The notes beneath the pieces are model-generated. The model saw only the letters and a list, made by a program, of their open reading frames with translations, made no database searches and was not told the DNA's origin. From Sphingopyxis sp. (lineage in GTDB: Bacteria > Pseudomonadota > Alphaproteobacteria > Sphingomonadales > Sphingomonadaceae), in NCBI GenBank assembly GCA_016463225.1, contig JAEMRT010000004.1, positions 62,001-126,000 of the forward strand: a stretch of 64,000 nt of DNA, written 5' to 3'. The translations under genes were made by a program, and so were the position numbers. Every line of letters starts with the position of its first letter. The stretch's first letter is position 1. Of the stretch, positions 27,248-38,490 are shown piece after piece.

Positions 27248-28363
27248 TCAGCCGTTCAGCGCCGCGCGGATCGCCGCTGCCAGCCCGCGCGTCTCGTCCT
27301 CGGTGCCAATCGTCATCCGCAGCGCGCCCGGCAATCCCTGCCCCGGCAGCCAACGAACGATATAACCCGCCTCCATCAGCCGCCCATATACCGTCTCGGC
27401 GCTCACATCGCCCTCGAACAGGACGAGCAGGAAATTGCACGCCGACGGCACGACGCGCAGCCCATGATTGCCCAGGCTCTCGATTTCCTGCGCCAGCCAG
27501 GCGCGCCATTTGGTGTTATGATCGCGGCTGGCTGTGACGAACGCCTCATCACCGATCGCCGCGATCGCCGCTGCCTGCCCCGCGCGCGTAACGTTGAACG
27601 GCAAGCGGATACGGTGGAGCGCCGAAATCACCTCGGCGCAGGCATAGCCCCAGCCGATCCGTTCAGCGGCAAGCCCGTGGATCTTGGAAAAAGTGCGGGT
27701 GATAAAGACATTCGGCTGCGTCTTCGCCAGCTCGAGCCCGCCATCATCCTCGGCGTCGGTCAGATATTCCGAATAGGCCTGATCGATGACGAACAGCACG
27801 TCCTTGGGCAGCCCCGCATAGAGACGCGCAACCTCGTCCTTAGACGCCAGCGTCCCGGTGGGGTTGTTCGGATTGGCGAGATAGACGACGCGCGTCTTGT
27901 CGGTCACCGCGGCGAGCAGCGCATCGACGTCGGTGGCATAGTCCTTGTCGTCGGCCTCGATCGGAACCGCGCCGACACGCCGTGCCGCGATCTCGTAAAC
28001 CGCAAAGCCATAGCGCACGTAGAGAATCTCGTCGCCAGCCCCGGCATAGACGCCAGCCGCCAGATGCAGCAGCTCGTCCGACCCGTTGCCGCAGATGATC
28101 CGCGCCGGATCGAGCCCGAATTTCGCCGCGATCGTTTCACGCAGCGCCACCGACCCCGGATCGGGATAGCGCGACAGGGCATCGGCTTCGGTCAGCGCCG
28201 CGGCAAACGCCGCACGCGCCTTCTCGCCAGTCCCGAGCGGATTTTCATTCGCGCTGAGTTTGATCAGCGGGCGGCCGTCGGCGCCCGCTGATTTGCCGGG
28301 CACATAGGGAGCGATGCCGCTGATCCACGGCTTCGGGCTGAGCGTTTGCGTCGTGTCGGTCAT
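27248..28363 (-). CDS. hisC: Histidinol-phosphate aminotransferase
   Basis: [60 protein letters not shown]. Confidence 0.92.
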   Translation of the reverse strand: MTDTTQTLSPKPWISGIAPYVPGKSAGADGRPLIKLSANENPLGTGEKARAAFAAALTEADALSRYPDPGSVALRETIAAKFGLDPARIICGNGSDELLHLAAGVYAGAGDEILYVRYGFAVYEIAARRVGAVPIEADDKDYATDVDALLAAVTDKTRVVYLANPNNPTGTLASKDEVARLYAGLPKDVLFVIDQAYSEYLTDAEDDGGLELAKTQPNVFITRTFSKIHGLAAERIGWGYACAEVISALHRIRLPFNVTRAGQAAAIAAIGDEAFVTASRDHNTKWRAWLAQEIESLGNHGLRVVPSACNFLLVLFEGDVSAETVYGRLMEAGYIVRWLPGQGLPGALRMTIGTEDETRGLAAAIRAALNG

Positions 28364-28441
28364 GCCGCGCCGTTTAACGCGTCGGCCGCCCGAGTCCAGC
28401 ACGTTGACAGGCTTCGCGCGCCCGCTTAGCCCCGCCGCATC

Positions 28442-29560
28442 ATGGCAACCCGCTTGCAACCCGTCCAGCACAACCAGATCGAACTGGACCGGCCGCTTGC
28501 GCTCGACAGTGGCGCGGCACTCGCGCGGCCGACGATCGCGTTCGAGGCCTATGGTCCGCTCAATGCAGCGCGCAGCAATGTCATCCTTATCTGTCACGCG
28601 CTGACGATGGATCAATATGTCGCCTCGACCCATCCGGTAACCGGCAAGCCGGGCTGGTGGAGCAAGGTCGTGCGGCCCGGCGGCGTGATCGACACCGATC
28701 GCTATCATGTCATCTGCGCCAATGTGATCGGCAGCTGCCTCGGGTCGAGCGGACCCGCGAGCATCGATCCTGCGACCGGCAAGCCCTATGCCATGTCTTT
28801 CCCGGTGGTGACGATCGGCGACATGGTGCGCGCGCAGGCCATGCTGCTCGACCAGCTGGGTATCGAACGACTGCATGCCGTCATCGGTGGATCGATGGGC
28901 GGGATGCAGGCGCTCGCCTGGGCTGCCCATTATCCGGGCCGCGTCGAACGCGCGCTCATCATCGCCTCGGCCGCCCGCCATTCGGCGCAGAATATTGCGT
29001 TCCACGAGGTCGGGCGACAGGCGATCATGGCCGACCCCGACTGGCAGGGCGGCGACTATTATGCCAGCGGGCGGCTGCCGGTGAAGGGGCTCTCGGTCGC
29101 CCGCATGGCGGCGCACATCACCTATTTGTCCGAAGCCGGGCTGACCGAGAAGTTCGGTCGCCAGCTTCAGGACCGCGAGGTCAAGACTTTTGGCTTCGAC
29201 GCCGATTTCCAGATCGAATCCTATCTGCGCCATCAGGGGATCAGTTTCGTCGACCGCTTCGACGCCAATTCCTATCTCTACATCACGCGTGCAATGGACT
29301 ATTTCGATCTTGCCGATCCGCACGGCGGCCGGCTCGCCGATGCGTTCCGCCACTCGCCGGTGCGCTTCGGTCTGGTCAGCTTCGATTCGGACTGGCTCTA
29401 TCCGACCACCGAATCGCGGCGCATCGTTCAGGCGCTGCACGGCGCTGGCGCGCAGGCGAGTTTCGTCGAACTGTCGAGCCCGTTCGGCCACGACGCGTTC
29501 CTGCTCGATTCGCCCGAGATGTGGCGCCTGATGGCGGGCTTTATCGAGGCCGGATTATGA
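28442..29560 (+). CDS. metX: Homoserine O-acetyltransferase
   Basis: [38 protein letters not shown]; adjacent metW. Confidence 0.93.
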   Translation: MATRLQPVQHNQIELDRPLALDSGAALARPTIAFEAYGPLNAARSNVILICHALTMDQYVASTHPVTGKPGWWSKVVRPGGVIDTDRYHVICANVIGSCLGSSGPASIDPATGKPYAMSFPVVTIGDMVRAQAMLLDQLGIERLHAVIGGSMGGMQALAWAAHYPGRVERALIIASAARHSAQNIAFHEVGRQAIMADPDWQGGDYYASGRLPVKGLSVARMAAHITYLSEAGLTEKFGRQLQDREVKTFGFDADFQIESYLRHQGISFVDRFDANSYLYITRAMDYFDLADPHGGRLADAFRHSPVRFGLVSFDSDWLYPTTESRRIVQALHGAGAQASFVELSSPFGHDAFLLDSPEMWRLMAGFIEAGL

Positions 29561-30153
29561 GCGCGCCGACCCTTCGTCCCGACCTCGCCCTGATTGCGGC
29601 GCAGGTTCCCACCGGCGCGCGCGTCCTTGACGTTGGCTGCGGCGACGGCACGCTGATGGCGGCGCTGCGCGACACCAAGGCAACGGATGTTCGCGGACTG
29701 GAGATCGACCCCGCCAATGTCTCGGCCGCGATGGAGCTGGGCCTCGCGGTGGTTCAGGGCGACGCCGACCGCGACCTCGCCGATTATCCCGACGACAGTT
29801 TCGACATCGCCATATTATCGCAGACATTGCAAACCTCGCACCGGCCCGACCGCATCATCGACCAACTGCTGCGCATCGCGCCGCGCGCCTTCGTCAGCTT
29901 TCCCAATTTCGCGCACTGGCGCGTCCGGCTTGACCTGCTCTGGGGCGGACGGATGCCGGTGACGCGCCTGCTGCCCGTTGCGTGGTACGAAACCCCCAAC
30001 ATCCACCATGTCACGGTCAGCGATTTTCGCGACCTGCTGCGCGCCAAGGGGATCGGGGTCGAGGCCGCCTGGTATCTGTCGGGCGACAAGCCGACGAGCG
30101 ACGCCGCGGCGACCTGGCGCGCGGAGCACGCGATTTTCTTGATTTCGCGATAG
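29557..30153 (+). CDS. metW: Methionine biosynthesis protein MetW
   Basis: [29 protein letters not shown] overlap with metX. Confidence 0.93.
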   Translation: MSAPTLRPDLALIAAQVPTGARVLDVGCGDGTLMAALRDTKATDVRGLEIDPANVSAAMELGLAVVQGDADRDLADYPDDSFDIAILSQTLQTSHRPDRIIDQLLRIAPRAFVSFPNFAHWRVRLDLLWGGRMPVTRLLPVAWYETPNIHHVTVSDFRDLLRAKGIGVEAAWYLSGDKPTSDAAATWRAEHAIFLISR

Positions 30154-30156
30154 TCC

Positions 30157-30231
30157 GTCGCCCGCGCGAAAGCGGGGGCCGCTGACGAAGTTTCGCCGCT
30201 CCGATAACGGCCCCGTCTTCGCGGGGGCGAC
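30157..30231. repeat. Imperfect inverted repeat between metW and tetR
   Basis: GTCGCCCGCGCGAAAGCGGGGGCCG vs CGGCCCCGTCTTCGCGGGGGCGAC, each arm itself palindromic. Confidence 0.7.
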
Positions 30232-30234
30232 CGG

Positions 30235-30870
30235 TCAATCGCGCTTCACCAACCCGTTCGCGACAAAATCATTCGCGATCCGCGCAATCTCCGCAATATC
30301 GGCGTCCTCGTCCCACAGGCCGTAGCGCATGCCGAGGAAGACGTTCATGCCGCCGATCGCCCAGGCGTGAATCTCGCCGACGTCGGCGCGAATCTCGCCG
30401 CGTGCCGCGCCCGCCTCCAGCCGCTGGCGCACGCGCGCCACCGTCGTTTCATAGTGGCGGCGATAGCTCGCATAATCGACGAACTCGGCCTCATCGATGA
30501 TCCGGTAGATTTCCTTATGCTCGCGCACAAAACCGAGGAAAGATTCAAGCCCGATGCGCTCGGCGCTGATTTCGTCGGGCGCAGCCTGGACCAGTGGAGT
30601 GACATGGTCGCGCAATTGCTCGCTCATGTAGCGGACGAGCGCCTGGAATATCTCATCCTTCGAATCGAAATAGGTGTAGAAACTCCCGAGCGCGGTCCCC
30701 GCGCGACGGGTAATGCCGCTGATCGACGCTTCGTGAAAGCCGCGCTCGCCAAACTCCACAGCCGCCGCGTCGAGCAGCTTGCGCAGCGTGCGGCGCCCGC
30801 GTTCGGTGCGCGGTGTCTTGTCGCGCACTTCGCCCGCGGCGACCTGTGCTCCGTCTTGCGCCTGATCCAT
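30235..30870 (-). CDS. TetR family transcriptional regulator
   Basis: TLRKLLDAAAVEFGERGFHEASISGITRRAGTALGSFYTYFDSKDEI. Confidence 0.92.
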   Translation of the reverse strand: MDQAQDGAQVAAGEVRDKTPRTERGRRTLRKLLDAAAVEFGERGFHEASISGITRRAGTALGSFYTYFDSKDEIFQALVRYMSEQLRDHVTPLVQAAPDEISAERIGLESFLGFVREHKEIYRIIDEAEFVDYASYRRHYETTVARVRQRLEAGAARGEIRADVGEIHAWAIGGMNVFLGMRYGLWDEDADIAEIARIANDFVANGLVKRD

Positions 30871-30959
30871 GACCGTCTTCCGTCTCCCCTCGGCGCGCCT
30901 TCCGCTTCATCGTGGCTTTTTCGCACCACTGGCAAGCAAAAAGCGTCCAAGTCATATTC

Positions 30960-30975
30960 CAAGTTGAAACTTGGT
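30960..30975. promoter_or_regulatory. Putative TetR operator CCAAGTTGAAACTTGG
   Basis: Perfect inverted repeat (7-bp arms, 2-bp spacer) between the divergent tetR and TonB-receptor genes. Confidence 0.65.
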
Positions 30976-31075
30976 TCATGTTTCATTATTGGGTGCGTCG
31001 CGGCTTGGCAAGCACCGAGCCCAAGAAAAACGAAAAGGGCGGCAAGCGGCCGCTCCTTACATGGGAGAGTCCTAC

Positions 31076-33424
31076 ATGCGTCCTTTCGCTCGTCCGCTGC
31101 GCCGCGCCGTCCTTGCCTCGAGCGCGCTGTCCATGCTCGCCTTTGCCCCCGCCGTCTTTGCGCAGGAAGAGGGCGCCAGCGCTGATTCGGGCGATGACGA
31201 AATCATCGTCACCGCGCGCCGCCGCGACGAACGCCTGATCGACGTCCCCGTTGCGATTACCGCTTACTCGGGCGAAGCGCTCGCCAAAGCGGGCGCGATC
31301 GACATCACCGACATCGGCCAGACGACCCCCAACACCACGCTCGAAGTGTCGCGCGGCACCAACTCGACGCTCAGCGCCTTCATCCGCGGCGTCGGCCAGC
31401 AGGATCCGGTGTCGGGTTTCGAACAGGGGGTCGGCCTCTATCTCGACGACGTCTATCTCAATCGCCCGCAGGCCGCGGTGCTCGACATCTATGACGTCGA
31501 ACGCATCGAAATCCTCCGCGGGCCGCAGGGCACGCTCTACGGCCGCAACACTATCGGCGGCGCGGTCAAATATGTGACCAAGCAGCTGCCCGAGGAATTC
31601 TCGCTCAAGATCAAGGGTACGCTCGGCACCTATGATCAGGCCGATCTGGTCGTCACCGCGAGCGCGCCGATCGGCGACATCGTCCGCGTCGGCGGTTCGA
31701 TCGCGCGGCTGTCGCGCGGCGGCTTCGGCGACAACCTCACCACCGGGCTGGAAAATTACAACAAGGACGCCTGGGCCGGCCGCGGTACCGTCGAACTCGG
31801 CGGCTATGGCGAGCCGGTGCTGATCCGCATTTCGGGCGACTATACCAAGGACAAGAGCGCACCGCGCGGCGGCCACCGCCTGATCCCGTCGCTGCGCACC
31901 AACGCGCCGGTCCTCGACAATGTCTTCGACAGCCGCGGCGGCCTCGTCGATCCGAAGCAGGAAATCGAATCCTACGGTCTGGCGATGAATGTTACCGCCG
32001 AACTGACCGACACGCTGACGCTCCGCTCGATCAGCGCTTGGCGCAAGGACACCTCGGCGACCCCAATCGATTTCGACGCGCTGCCTGCGGTCGATGTCGA
32101 CGTCCCCGGCTTCTACTTCAACGAACAGATCAGCCAGGAATTCCAGCTGCTCTATGAAGGCGACCGCCTGAAAGGTCTGCTCGGCTTCTATTATCTCGAC
32201 GCGACCGCCGACACCCTGTTCGACGTCCGCATCTTCAACACCCTCGCCGGGCTGACCGCCTTCACCGAAGCTGATGTCGACACCACGACCTTTGCGGTGT
32301 TCGGCGACGCAACCTTCGATTTCACCGAGCAATTGAGCCTGTCGGTCGGCGGCCGCTACACCTGGGACAAGCGCGAAGCGTCGATCCTGCGCCAGAATTA
32401 TCTCGGCGGCGGTTCGCCGGTGTTCGGCGGCGCGGGGGTCGCATTCGGCGCCCCGGGAACCGATTTCGACGGCAAGCGCAGCTTCAACAAATTCACCCCG
32501 CGCGCCTCGCTGTCGTTCAAGCCGACCCCCGACCACACGCTCTACGCCAGTTATTCGCAGGGCTTCAAAGGCGGCGGCTTCGATCCGCGCGGCGTCGGCG
32601 TCAACGCCCCCGACACCGACGGCAACGGCACACGCAGCGATGCCGAAATCGCCGCCTTCCTCAGCTTCCGTCCCGAACAGGTCGAGAGCTATGAAGTCGG
32701 CTACAAGGGCAGCCTGATGGACGGCGCGGTCAATGTCGCGATCGCCGGCTTCTATGCCGATTACACCGACGTCCAGATCCCGGGTTCGGTCGCCTGTACC
32801 GTCAGCGGCCTGCCCAGCTTCTGCGGCGTCGTGTCGAACGCCGGCAAGGCGACCTTCAAGGGCGTCGAATTCGAAGGCCGCTTCCGGCTGGGCGAGGATC
32901 TGGTGGCGGCGGGCGACCGGCTGACGCTGTCGACCGCGCTCGGTTACATCGACGCGGACTATAAGGAATATGTCTCGAACATCGGCGGTCGTCCGACCGA
33001 CGTGTCCGACTTCCGCGAAGTCCAGAACACCCCCAAATGGACCGCCAGCGGCACCCTCGCCTACGCCACCCCGATCGGCGACGGTGATTTGAGCGTCGGC
33101 ACGACCCTGTCGTATCGCAGCAAGACCCATCAGTTCGAAATCCCGAACCCCTATATCGACCAGAAAGGGTTCGCGATGCTCGACGCCAGCATCGTTTACA
33201 CCGCGCCCGACGATCGCTGGAGCATCGGGCTGTTCGGCAAGAACCTGACCGACAAGGAATATAAGACCTCGGGCTATACCTTCATCAACGTCAACCCGAC
33301 CACCGGCGTGCCGGTGATCGGGGCGAACGGCCTGCCGACCTCCGCGCTCGGCACCGAAGGCACGCTGACCGCCTTCTACGGCAACCCGCGCCAGGTTTTC
33401 GTCACCGGCACGGTGAAGTTCTGA
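31076..33424 (+). CDS. TonB-dependent outer membrane receptor
   Basis: Signal peptide, DEIIVTARRRDERLIDVPVAITAYSGE plug, EILRGPQGTLYGRNTIGGAVKYVTK, C-terminal VFVTGTVKF. Confidence 0.95.
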   Translation: MRPFARPLRRAVLASSALSMLAFAPAVFAQEEGASADSGDDEIIVTARRRDERLIDVPVAITAYSGEALAKAGAIDITDIGQTTPNTTLEVSRGTNSTLSAFIRGVGQQDPVSGFEQGVGLYLDDVYLNRPQAAVLDIYDVERIEILRGPQGTLYGRNTIGGAVKYVTKQLPEEFSLKIKGTLGTYDQADLVVTASAPIGDIVRVGGSIARLSRGGFGDNLTTGLENYNKDAWAGRGTVELGGYGEPVLIRISGDYTKDKSAPRGGHRLIPSLRTNAPVLDNVFDSRGGLVDPKQEIESYGLAMNVTAELTDTLTLRSISAWRKDTSATPIDFDALPAVDVDVPGFYFNEQISQEFQLLYEGDRLKGLLGFYYLDATADTLFDVRIFNTLAGLTAFTEADVDTTTFAVFGDATFDFTEQLSLSVGGRYTWDKREASILRQNYLGGGSPVFGGAGVAFGAPGTDFDGKRSFNKFTPRASLSFKPTPDHTLYASYSQGFKGGGFDPRGVGVNAPDTDGNGTRSDAEIAAFLSFRPEQVESYEVGYKGSLMDGAVNVAIAGFYADYTDVQIPGSVACTVSGLPSFCGVVSNAGKATFKGVEFEGRFRLGEDLVAAGDRLTLSTALGYIDADYKEYVSNIGGRPTDVSDFREVQNTPKWTASGTLAYATPIGDGDLSVGTTLSYRSKTHQFEIPNPYIDQKGFAMLDASIVYTAPDDRWSIGLFGKNLTDKEYKTSGYTFINVNPTTGVPVIGANGLPTSALGTEGTLTAFYGNPRQVFVTGTVKF

Positions 33425-33453
33425 GCTACTGAATATCTGAACAAGGGGGGAGA

Positions 33454-33481
33454 GGGGCGTCGGCAACGGCGCCCCTTTTTT
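33454..33481 (+). terminator. Intrinsic terminator after TonB receptor
   Basis: GGGGCGTCG-GCAA-CGGCGCCCC then TTTTTT. Confidence 0.85.
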
Positions 33482-34615
33482 CTAGCCCGCGAGCGGCGGC
33501 GCCCCGCCAGCAGCGACCATCCGCTCGCCATCGATGACGATCGGACTCGCCAGCCCATCGACCGCGGCGCCCTCGGGCCGGAACCGCATCCCGCGCGCCG
33601 CAACCTGCGGGTCGGCAAACACCCCTGCAATATCGTTGATCGGCCCCGCGGGGACACCCTCCGCCTCAAGCGCCAGCGCCAGCGGCTGCGCGTCCCAACC
33701 CGCGATCCTTGCCGCGAGCAGCGGGATCAGCGCCGCCCGATTGGCCAACCGCACCGCGTTGGTGGCAAAACGCGCGTCATCGGCCCAGCCGGGCTCGCCC
33801 AGGATCATACATAATTTACGAAACTGACCGTCGTTGCCAACCGCGATTACCAACTGGCCGTCGGCGGTCGCGAACGCCTGATAGGGGACGACATTGGCGT
33901 GGCCATTGCCCATCCGGCGCGGCGATAGGCCGCTCGCGAGGTAATTGGCCGCCTGATTGGCGAGCACCCCGACCTGACAATCGAGCAGCGCCATGTCGAT
34001 ATGCGCGCCCAAACCCATGGCGTCACGGCGCCGCAACGCCGAAAGAATGGCGACGGTCGAATACATGCCGGTAAAGATGTCGGCATAGGCAATCCCTGCC
34101 TTTTGCGGCGCCCCGTCGGGCTCACCGGTCAGCGACATCGCGCCGCCCATCGCCTGGATGATGAAATCATAGCCCGCGCGGTGGGCATAGGGGCCGGTCT
34201 GCCCGAAGCCGGTGATCGAACAGACGATCAGCTGCGGAAAATCGGCGACCAGCTTTGCGGGATCGAGGCCATATTTCGCCAGTCCGCCGACCTTGTAATT
34301 TTCGATGACCACATCAGCGCCCGCAATCAGATCGCGGACCGCCGCCTGCCCCTCGACGGTGGCAATATCGATCGCTACCCCCGACTTGCCGCGGTTGGTG
34401 CTGTGATAATAGGCCGCGCCCAGATTTTCGCCGCCTTCGCCCGTCACAAACGGCGGTCCCCAGCTGCGCGTATCATCGCCAACCCCCGGCCGCTCGACCT
34501 TGACCACCTCGGCGCCCAGATCAGCGAGCAATTGCCCGCACCACGGCCCCGCGAGCACCCGCGCCAGTTCGACAACGCGGATGCCTGCGAGGGGTTTCGC
34601 CGCGCTATCCGCCAA
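33482..34615 (-). CDS. CaiB/BaiF family CoA transferase
   Basis: [49 protein letters not shown]. Confidence 0.93.
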   Translation of the reverse strand: MADSAAKPLAGIRVVELARVLAGPWCGQLLADLGAEVVKVERPGVGDDTRSWGPPFVTGEGGENLGAAYYHSTNRGKSGVAIDIATVEGQAAVRDLIAGADVVIENYKVGGLAKYGLDPAKLVADFPQLIVCSITGFGQTGPYAHRAGYDFIIQAMGGAMSLTGEPDGAPQKAGIAYADIFTGMYSTVAILSALRRRDAMGLGAHIDMALLDCQVGVLANQAANYLASGLSPRRMGNGHANVVPYQAFATADGQLVIAVGNDGQFRKLCMILGEPGWADDARFATNAVRLANRAALIPLLAARIAGWDAQPLALALEAEGVPAGPINDIAGVFADPQVAARGMRFRPEGAAVDGLASPIVIDGERMVAAGGAPPLAG

Positions 34616-35810
34616 AAGCGGAGATGCCGGTGATCGCGCGGCCCAGAATCAGCGCATGGACGTCGTGCGTGCCCTCATAGGTGTTCACCGTTTCGAGGTT
34701 CACCGCATGACGGATGACATGATAATCGGCCGAAATGCCGTTGCCGCCGTGCATGTCGCGCGCGACGCGGGCGATATCGAGCGCCTTGCCGCAATTGTTG
34801 CGCTTGAGCAGGCTGATTGCATCGGGGATCAGGCGCCCGTCGTCGATCAGGCGCCCGACGCGCAACGCCGCCTGCAACCCGAGCGCAATTTCGGTGAGCA
34901 TATTGGCGAGCTTCAGCTGGACGATCTGGTTCGCCGCCAGCGGCCGCCCGAACTGCTTGCGCTCGCCGGTGTAATTGCGCGCCGCCTCGTAGCAAAACTC
35001 CGCCGCGCCCATCGCACCCCAGCCGATGCCGTAGCGAGCGCGGTTGAGGCATCCGAACGGACCTTTCAGCCCCGACACATGCGGCAACAGCGCATCCTCG
35101 CCGACTTCGACCGAATCCATCACGATTTCGCCGGTGACCGATGCACGCAAGGACACCTTGCCCTCAATCTTCGGCGCCGACAGGCCTTTCATGCCCTTTT
35201 CGAGCACGAAACCGCGAATCGCCCCGTCATGCGCTTCCGACTTCGCCCACACGACGAAGACGTCGGCGATCGGCGAGTTGGTGATCCACATCTTGGCGCC
35301 CTTGAGGCGATATCCGCCCGCGATCTTTTCGGCGCGCGTCCGCATCCCGCCGGGGTCGCTGCCGGCATCGGGCTCGGTCAGCCCGAAACAGCCGACCAGT
35401 TCGCCCGAGGTCAGCCCGGGCAGGAATTTCCGCTTCTGCTCCTCGCTGCCATAGGCGTTGATCGGGTGGATCACGAGCGAGCTTTGCACCGAACAGGCCG
35501 AGCGGTAGCCCGAATCGACGCGCTCTACTTCGCGCGCGATCAGTCCGTAGCTGACATAATTCAGCCCGGCGCCGCCATATTCGGGATCAATCGTCGCGCC
35601 GAGCAGGCCGAGTGCGCCCATTTCCGACATGATCTCGCGGTCGAACCGCTCGTCGAGAAACGCCGAAGTGACGCGCGGCAACAGCGCATCGGTCGCGTAG
35701 GCGCGCGCCGTGTCGCGCACCATCCGCTCCTCTTCGCTCAGCTCGGCATCAAGCTGGAGGGGATCGAGCGGGTCGAGCGCTTCGATGCGCTGCGGGTCGG
35801 CGAGGGCCAT
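34605..35810 (-). CDS. Acyl-CoA dehydrogenase, glutaryl-CoA dehydrogenase-like
   Basis: [57 protein letters not shown]. Confidence 0.9.
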   Translation of the reverse strand: MALADPQRIEALDPLDPLQLDAELSEEERMVRDTARAYATDALLPRVTSAFLDERFDREIMSEMGALGLLGATIDPEYGGAGLNYVSYGLIAREVERVDSGYRSACSVQSSLVIHPINAYGSEEQKRKFLPGLTSGELVGCFGLTEPDAGSDPGGMRTRAEKIAGGYRLKGAKMWITNSPIADVFVVWAKSEAHDGAIRGFVLEKGMKGLSAPKIEGKVSLRASVTGEIVMDSVEVGEDALLPHVSGLKGPFGCLNRARYGIGWGAMGAAEFCYEAARNYTGERKQFGRPLAANQIVQLKLANMLTEIALGLQAALRVGRLIDDGRLIPDAISLLKRNNCGKALDIARVARDMHGGNGISADYHVIRHAVNLETVNTYEGTHDVHALILGRAITGISAFGG

Positions 35811-35857
35811 GAAGAAGGGCTTTCTCTCAAAGGCGAGCAGCCCTTTCGGGAGGCGCG

Positions 35858-36775
35858 CTAGGGGGTCGGTGCCGCGGTGCTGCGGGCAATCGCGGCAGCC
35901 GGGCTGTCGCGCGGCTCCAATATCGCCGCGGTCTCGATCAGGTCAAGCGCCCGCCGCGCCTCATGATAACGCCGCGCATCGATCAGCCAGTCGTTCGCGG
36001 TCGCCGCGCCGGGCATCGCCTCGACCTCGGCGATCGCAAGGTCGGCCTGGCCAGCGCCCAGATAGCGCCGCGCGCGATCCAGCCGCTCGGCCGCCCGCGG
36101 CGACTGCGTTCCCGCCGCGCGGACGACGAACAATTCGCCCAGTTCGCGGCGCAGCCCGGTCCACAGGCTGCCGCTGCCATCGCCGCCGCGGCCAACGAGC
36201 TGCGGCGCCAGCGTATCGAGTTCAGCACGCAATTGCTCGAGCGTCACCGGCTCGCGCGAGGTTTCGATGATCGTTTTCACCGCATTGGGCTGGTCGTCGC
36301 CGAAGCGCAGGCGCAGCTGGGCATCGAGATACCCGAGCGATAGCCCGCGATCGAGCGCGCGGCGCACCGCGAACGCGACCAGCAGCCCCTCGGAGCGCGA
36401 CGCATTGCCCGACGCCGATTCGGCCTGAAGCGTAATCCGCGACAGCCGTTGTTCGAGTTCGGCGACCCGCGCCGCCAGCGCGTTGGCGCCATCGACCGGC
36501 GCGACGATCAACGGCTGGCCCCCCGCGGTGCCTTTCGCAGCGGCGCCCGCGAGCAGCGCCGGGTCGGCAAGATCGCCGACCGTCTGCGTGTCGATTACCT
36601 TCGCCGCAGGTGCGGTGCCATCGCCGGTCAACCAGCGATTCGCCGCCCAGCCGCCACCAATAATGCCGATCAGCAGCAGGAGCAGGGCAGCGATGGCGAG
36701 CAGGCGAAACGATGGCCCGCTCGCCGGGACCACCCCGGCCGCAGGCGAGGGGGTGTCGATGCTGTCGATTGCCAT
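35858..36775 (-). CDS. COG4223/mitofilin-like membrane protein in hem operon
   Basis: Single TM near N-terminus and long helical domain; follows hemC-hemD. Confidence 0.6.
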   Translation of the reverse strand: MAIDSIDTPSPAAGVVPASGPSFRLLAIAALLLLLIGIIGGGWAANRWLTGDGTAPAAKVIDTQTVGDLADPALLAGAAAKGTAGGQPLIVAPVDGANALAARVAELEQRLSRITLQAESASGNASRSEGLLVAFAVRRALDRGLSLGYLDAQLRLRFGDDQPNAVKTIIETSREPVTLEQLRAELDTLAPQLVGRGGDGSGSLWTGLRRELGELFVVRAAGTQSPRAAERLDRARRYLGAGQADLAIAEVEAMPGAATANDWLIDARRYHEARRALDLIETAAILEPRDSPAAAIARSTAAPTP

Positions 36776-36794
36776 ATGTCTCTTTCGAACGACC

Positions 36795-37484
36795 CTATTT
36801 TCCGCCCTTGTGGCACAAAGCATGCGCCAGTGCCAACATTGCCGCGTCGGTGGGCTGTGTCGCGGCGGCCCGTTCGGCCCAGCCACCGCCCGCCGCCGCC
36901 GCGACAGCAGGGCTGATCGCTACAAGCGTCAGATGCGCGCGGATCGGGCCGATGAGGTCGGAAATCCGCTGCGCCGCGCGCACCGAATGGGCCAGCAGCA
37001 CCGCCGGTGCGGATACGCGGTTCGACCAGTCGTGTGGCGGCTCAACCGCATCGACCGCATAGCAGGCCAGCGGCTCCAGCGCCGCACCGCGCGGAACGAA
37101 TTCGGACCGATCACGGCCGCAAAGCCATAATATCCGGGCAATTTTTTCCGACGTCATGACATCAAGAAGGCGTTGGACATCGGTCTCGCCGGTTCGCACA
37201 ACCGTCAGGCCGACCGCCTGCGCGGCATCGGCGGTTGTCGCGCCTACCGCATAGACCGGCAGCGCAGCGAGGCGTGCGAGCTGTGGACCGGCGAGCCGAG
37301 CCGCCTGCGCGCTGGTGAGCAGCAGCGCGTCGAAATCCTCCGGCAGCGGCGGCGTCCATGGCATCGCCTGCGCGGCAAACAGCGGCATCGCATAGGCATC
37401 GAGGCCCAGCGCGGTCGCGCGCGCCATCGTGGCACTATTGCCCGGTTCGGGGCGGGTCACGATCAGCGGCACGCCGCCACTCAT
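36795..37484 (-). CDS. hemD: Uroporphyrinogen-III synthase
   Basis: VPLIVTRPEPGNSATMARATALGLDAYAMPLFAAQAMPW; 4-bp overlap with hemC. Confidence 0.88.
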   Translation of the reverse strand: MSGGVPLIVTRPEPGNSATMARATALGLDAYAMPLFAAQAMPWTPPLPEDFDALLLTSAQAARLAGPQLARLAALPVYAVGATTADAAQAVGLTVVRTGETDVQRLLDVMTSEKIARILWLCGRDRSEFVPRGAALEPLACYAVDAVEPPHDWSNRVSAPAVLLAHSVRAAQRISDLIGPIRAHLTLVAISPAVAAAAGGGWAERAAATQPTDAAMLALAHALCHKGGK

Positions 37485-38428
37485 GCCGCGAACAACCCCC
37501 GCACCGTATCGGGGGCATCATCGAGCAACCGCCGCGCCAGCGCCGCCGCGGCATCGTCATGGTCGATGACGGCATATCCGGCGGCATGATCGGCGCCGTC
37601 GTCCGAATATATCTCGGCATCGAGCCGGAGCGTGCCATCGCCCAGCCAATGCGCGTGCGCCGCCACGGGCGAGCGGCAATCGCCGCCCAGTGCCGCCAGA
37701 AAGGCGCGCTCGGCGGCCACCGCGCGGTGCGTCGGCGCATGATCGATCGCGCGCAACAGCGCCAGCGCAGCGCCATCGGCGGCGCGGCACTCGATGCCGA
37801 TCGCGCCCTGCGAGGCCGCGGGCAACAGCACTGCCGCATCCTGCGCGGTACCGACAGCATGCATCCCCAGCCGGTCGAGCCCCGCCGCCGCCAGCAAGGT
37901 CGCATCGGCGTCGCCCGCCGCCAGCTTCGCCAGCCGCGTCGCGACATTGCCGCGCAGCAGCACCGGTTTCAGGTCGGGGCGAATCCGCCGCACCTGCGCG
38001 GCGCGGCGCGGACTGCTTGTCCCCAGCCGCGCGCCATAAGGCAGGTCGGCGATGCTGGTCACTGCAATATCGCCCCGCACCACCAGCCGGTCGCGCGGAT
38101 CGGCGCGTTCGAGCATCGCTCCAAGCGCAAAGCGCGCATCGCGCAGCGTTTCGACGTCCTTCAGCGAATGGACCGCAATGTCGATCACCCCGGCATCGAG
38201 CGCCGCATCGAGCTCGCGCGTCCACAACTCCTTACCGCCAACTTCCGCAAGCGCGCGGTCCTGAATGCGATCACCCGTCGCGGTCATCGGCACGATCTCA
38301 AGCGCCTCAGCCGCGATGCCATGGGTGGCCATCAACGCCGCCACGGTCATATGCGCTTGCGCCATCGCGAGCGGCGACGCGCGGGTGCCGATACGTAGCG
38401 GGTGTTCGATTGTTGGTAAGTCGGTCAT
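37481..38428 (-). CDS. hemC: Porphobilinogen deaminase
   Basis: LRIGTRASPLAMAQAHMTVAALM; IDIAVHSLKDVET; GTSSPRRAAQVRRIRPDL. Confidence 0.95.
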   Translation of the reverse strand: MTDLPTIEHPLRIGTRASPLAMAQAHMTVAALMATHGIAAEALEIVPMTATGDRIQDRALAEVGGKELWTRELDAALDAGVIDIAVHSLKDVETLRDARFALGAMLERADPRDRLVVRGDIAVTSIADLPYGARLGTSSPRRAAQVRRIRPDLKPVLLRGNVATRLAKLAAGDADATLLAAAGLDRLGMHAVGTAQDAAVLLPAASQGAIGIECRAADGAALALLRAIDHAPTHRAVAAERAFLAALGGDCRSPVAAHAHWLGDGTLRLDAEIYSDDGADHAAGYAVIDHDDAAAALARRLLDDAPDTVRGLFAA

Positions 38429-38490
38429 CGCGATGCTGCTAGCGCGGCTTGCCCTGTCGATAAAGGGGCGGGTAAGGGACACGCAAGATT

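Noticed and set aside
28364-28441. Possible SAM riboswitch upstream of metX
   Set aside because: The 78-nt gap shows no recognisable SAM-II motif; no basis to call it without covariance search (Infernal vs Rfam SAM models).
28364-29491. N-terminal part of the 747-aa minus-strand ORF
   Set aside because: Antisense to metX; hisC starts at 28363.
30986-33466. 826-aa minus-strand ORF
   Set aside because: Antisense to the TonB receptor; a high-GC codon-bias artefact with no recognisable domain.
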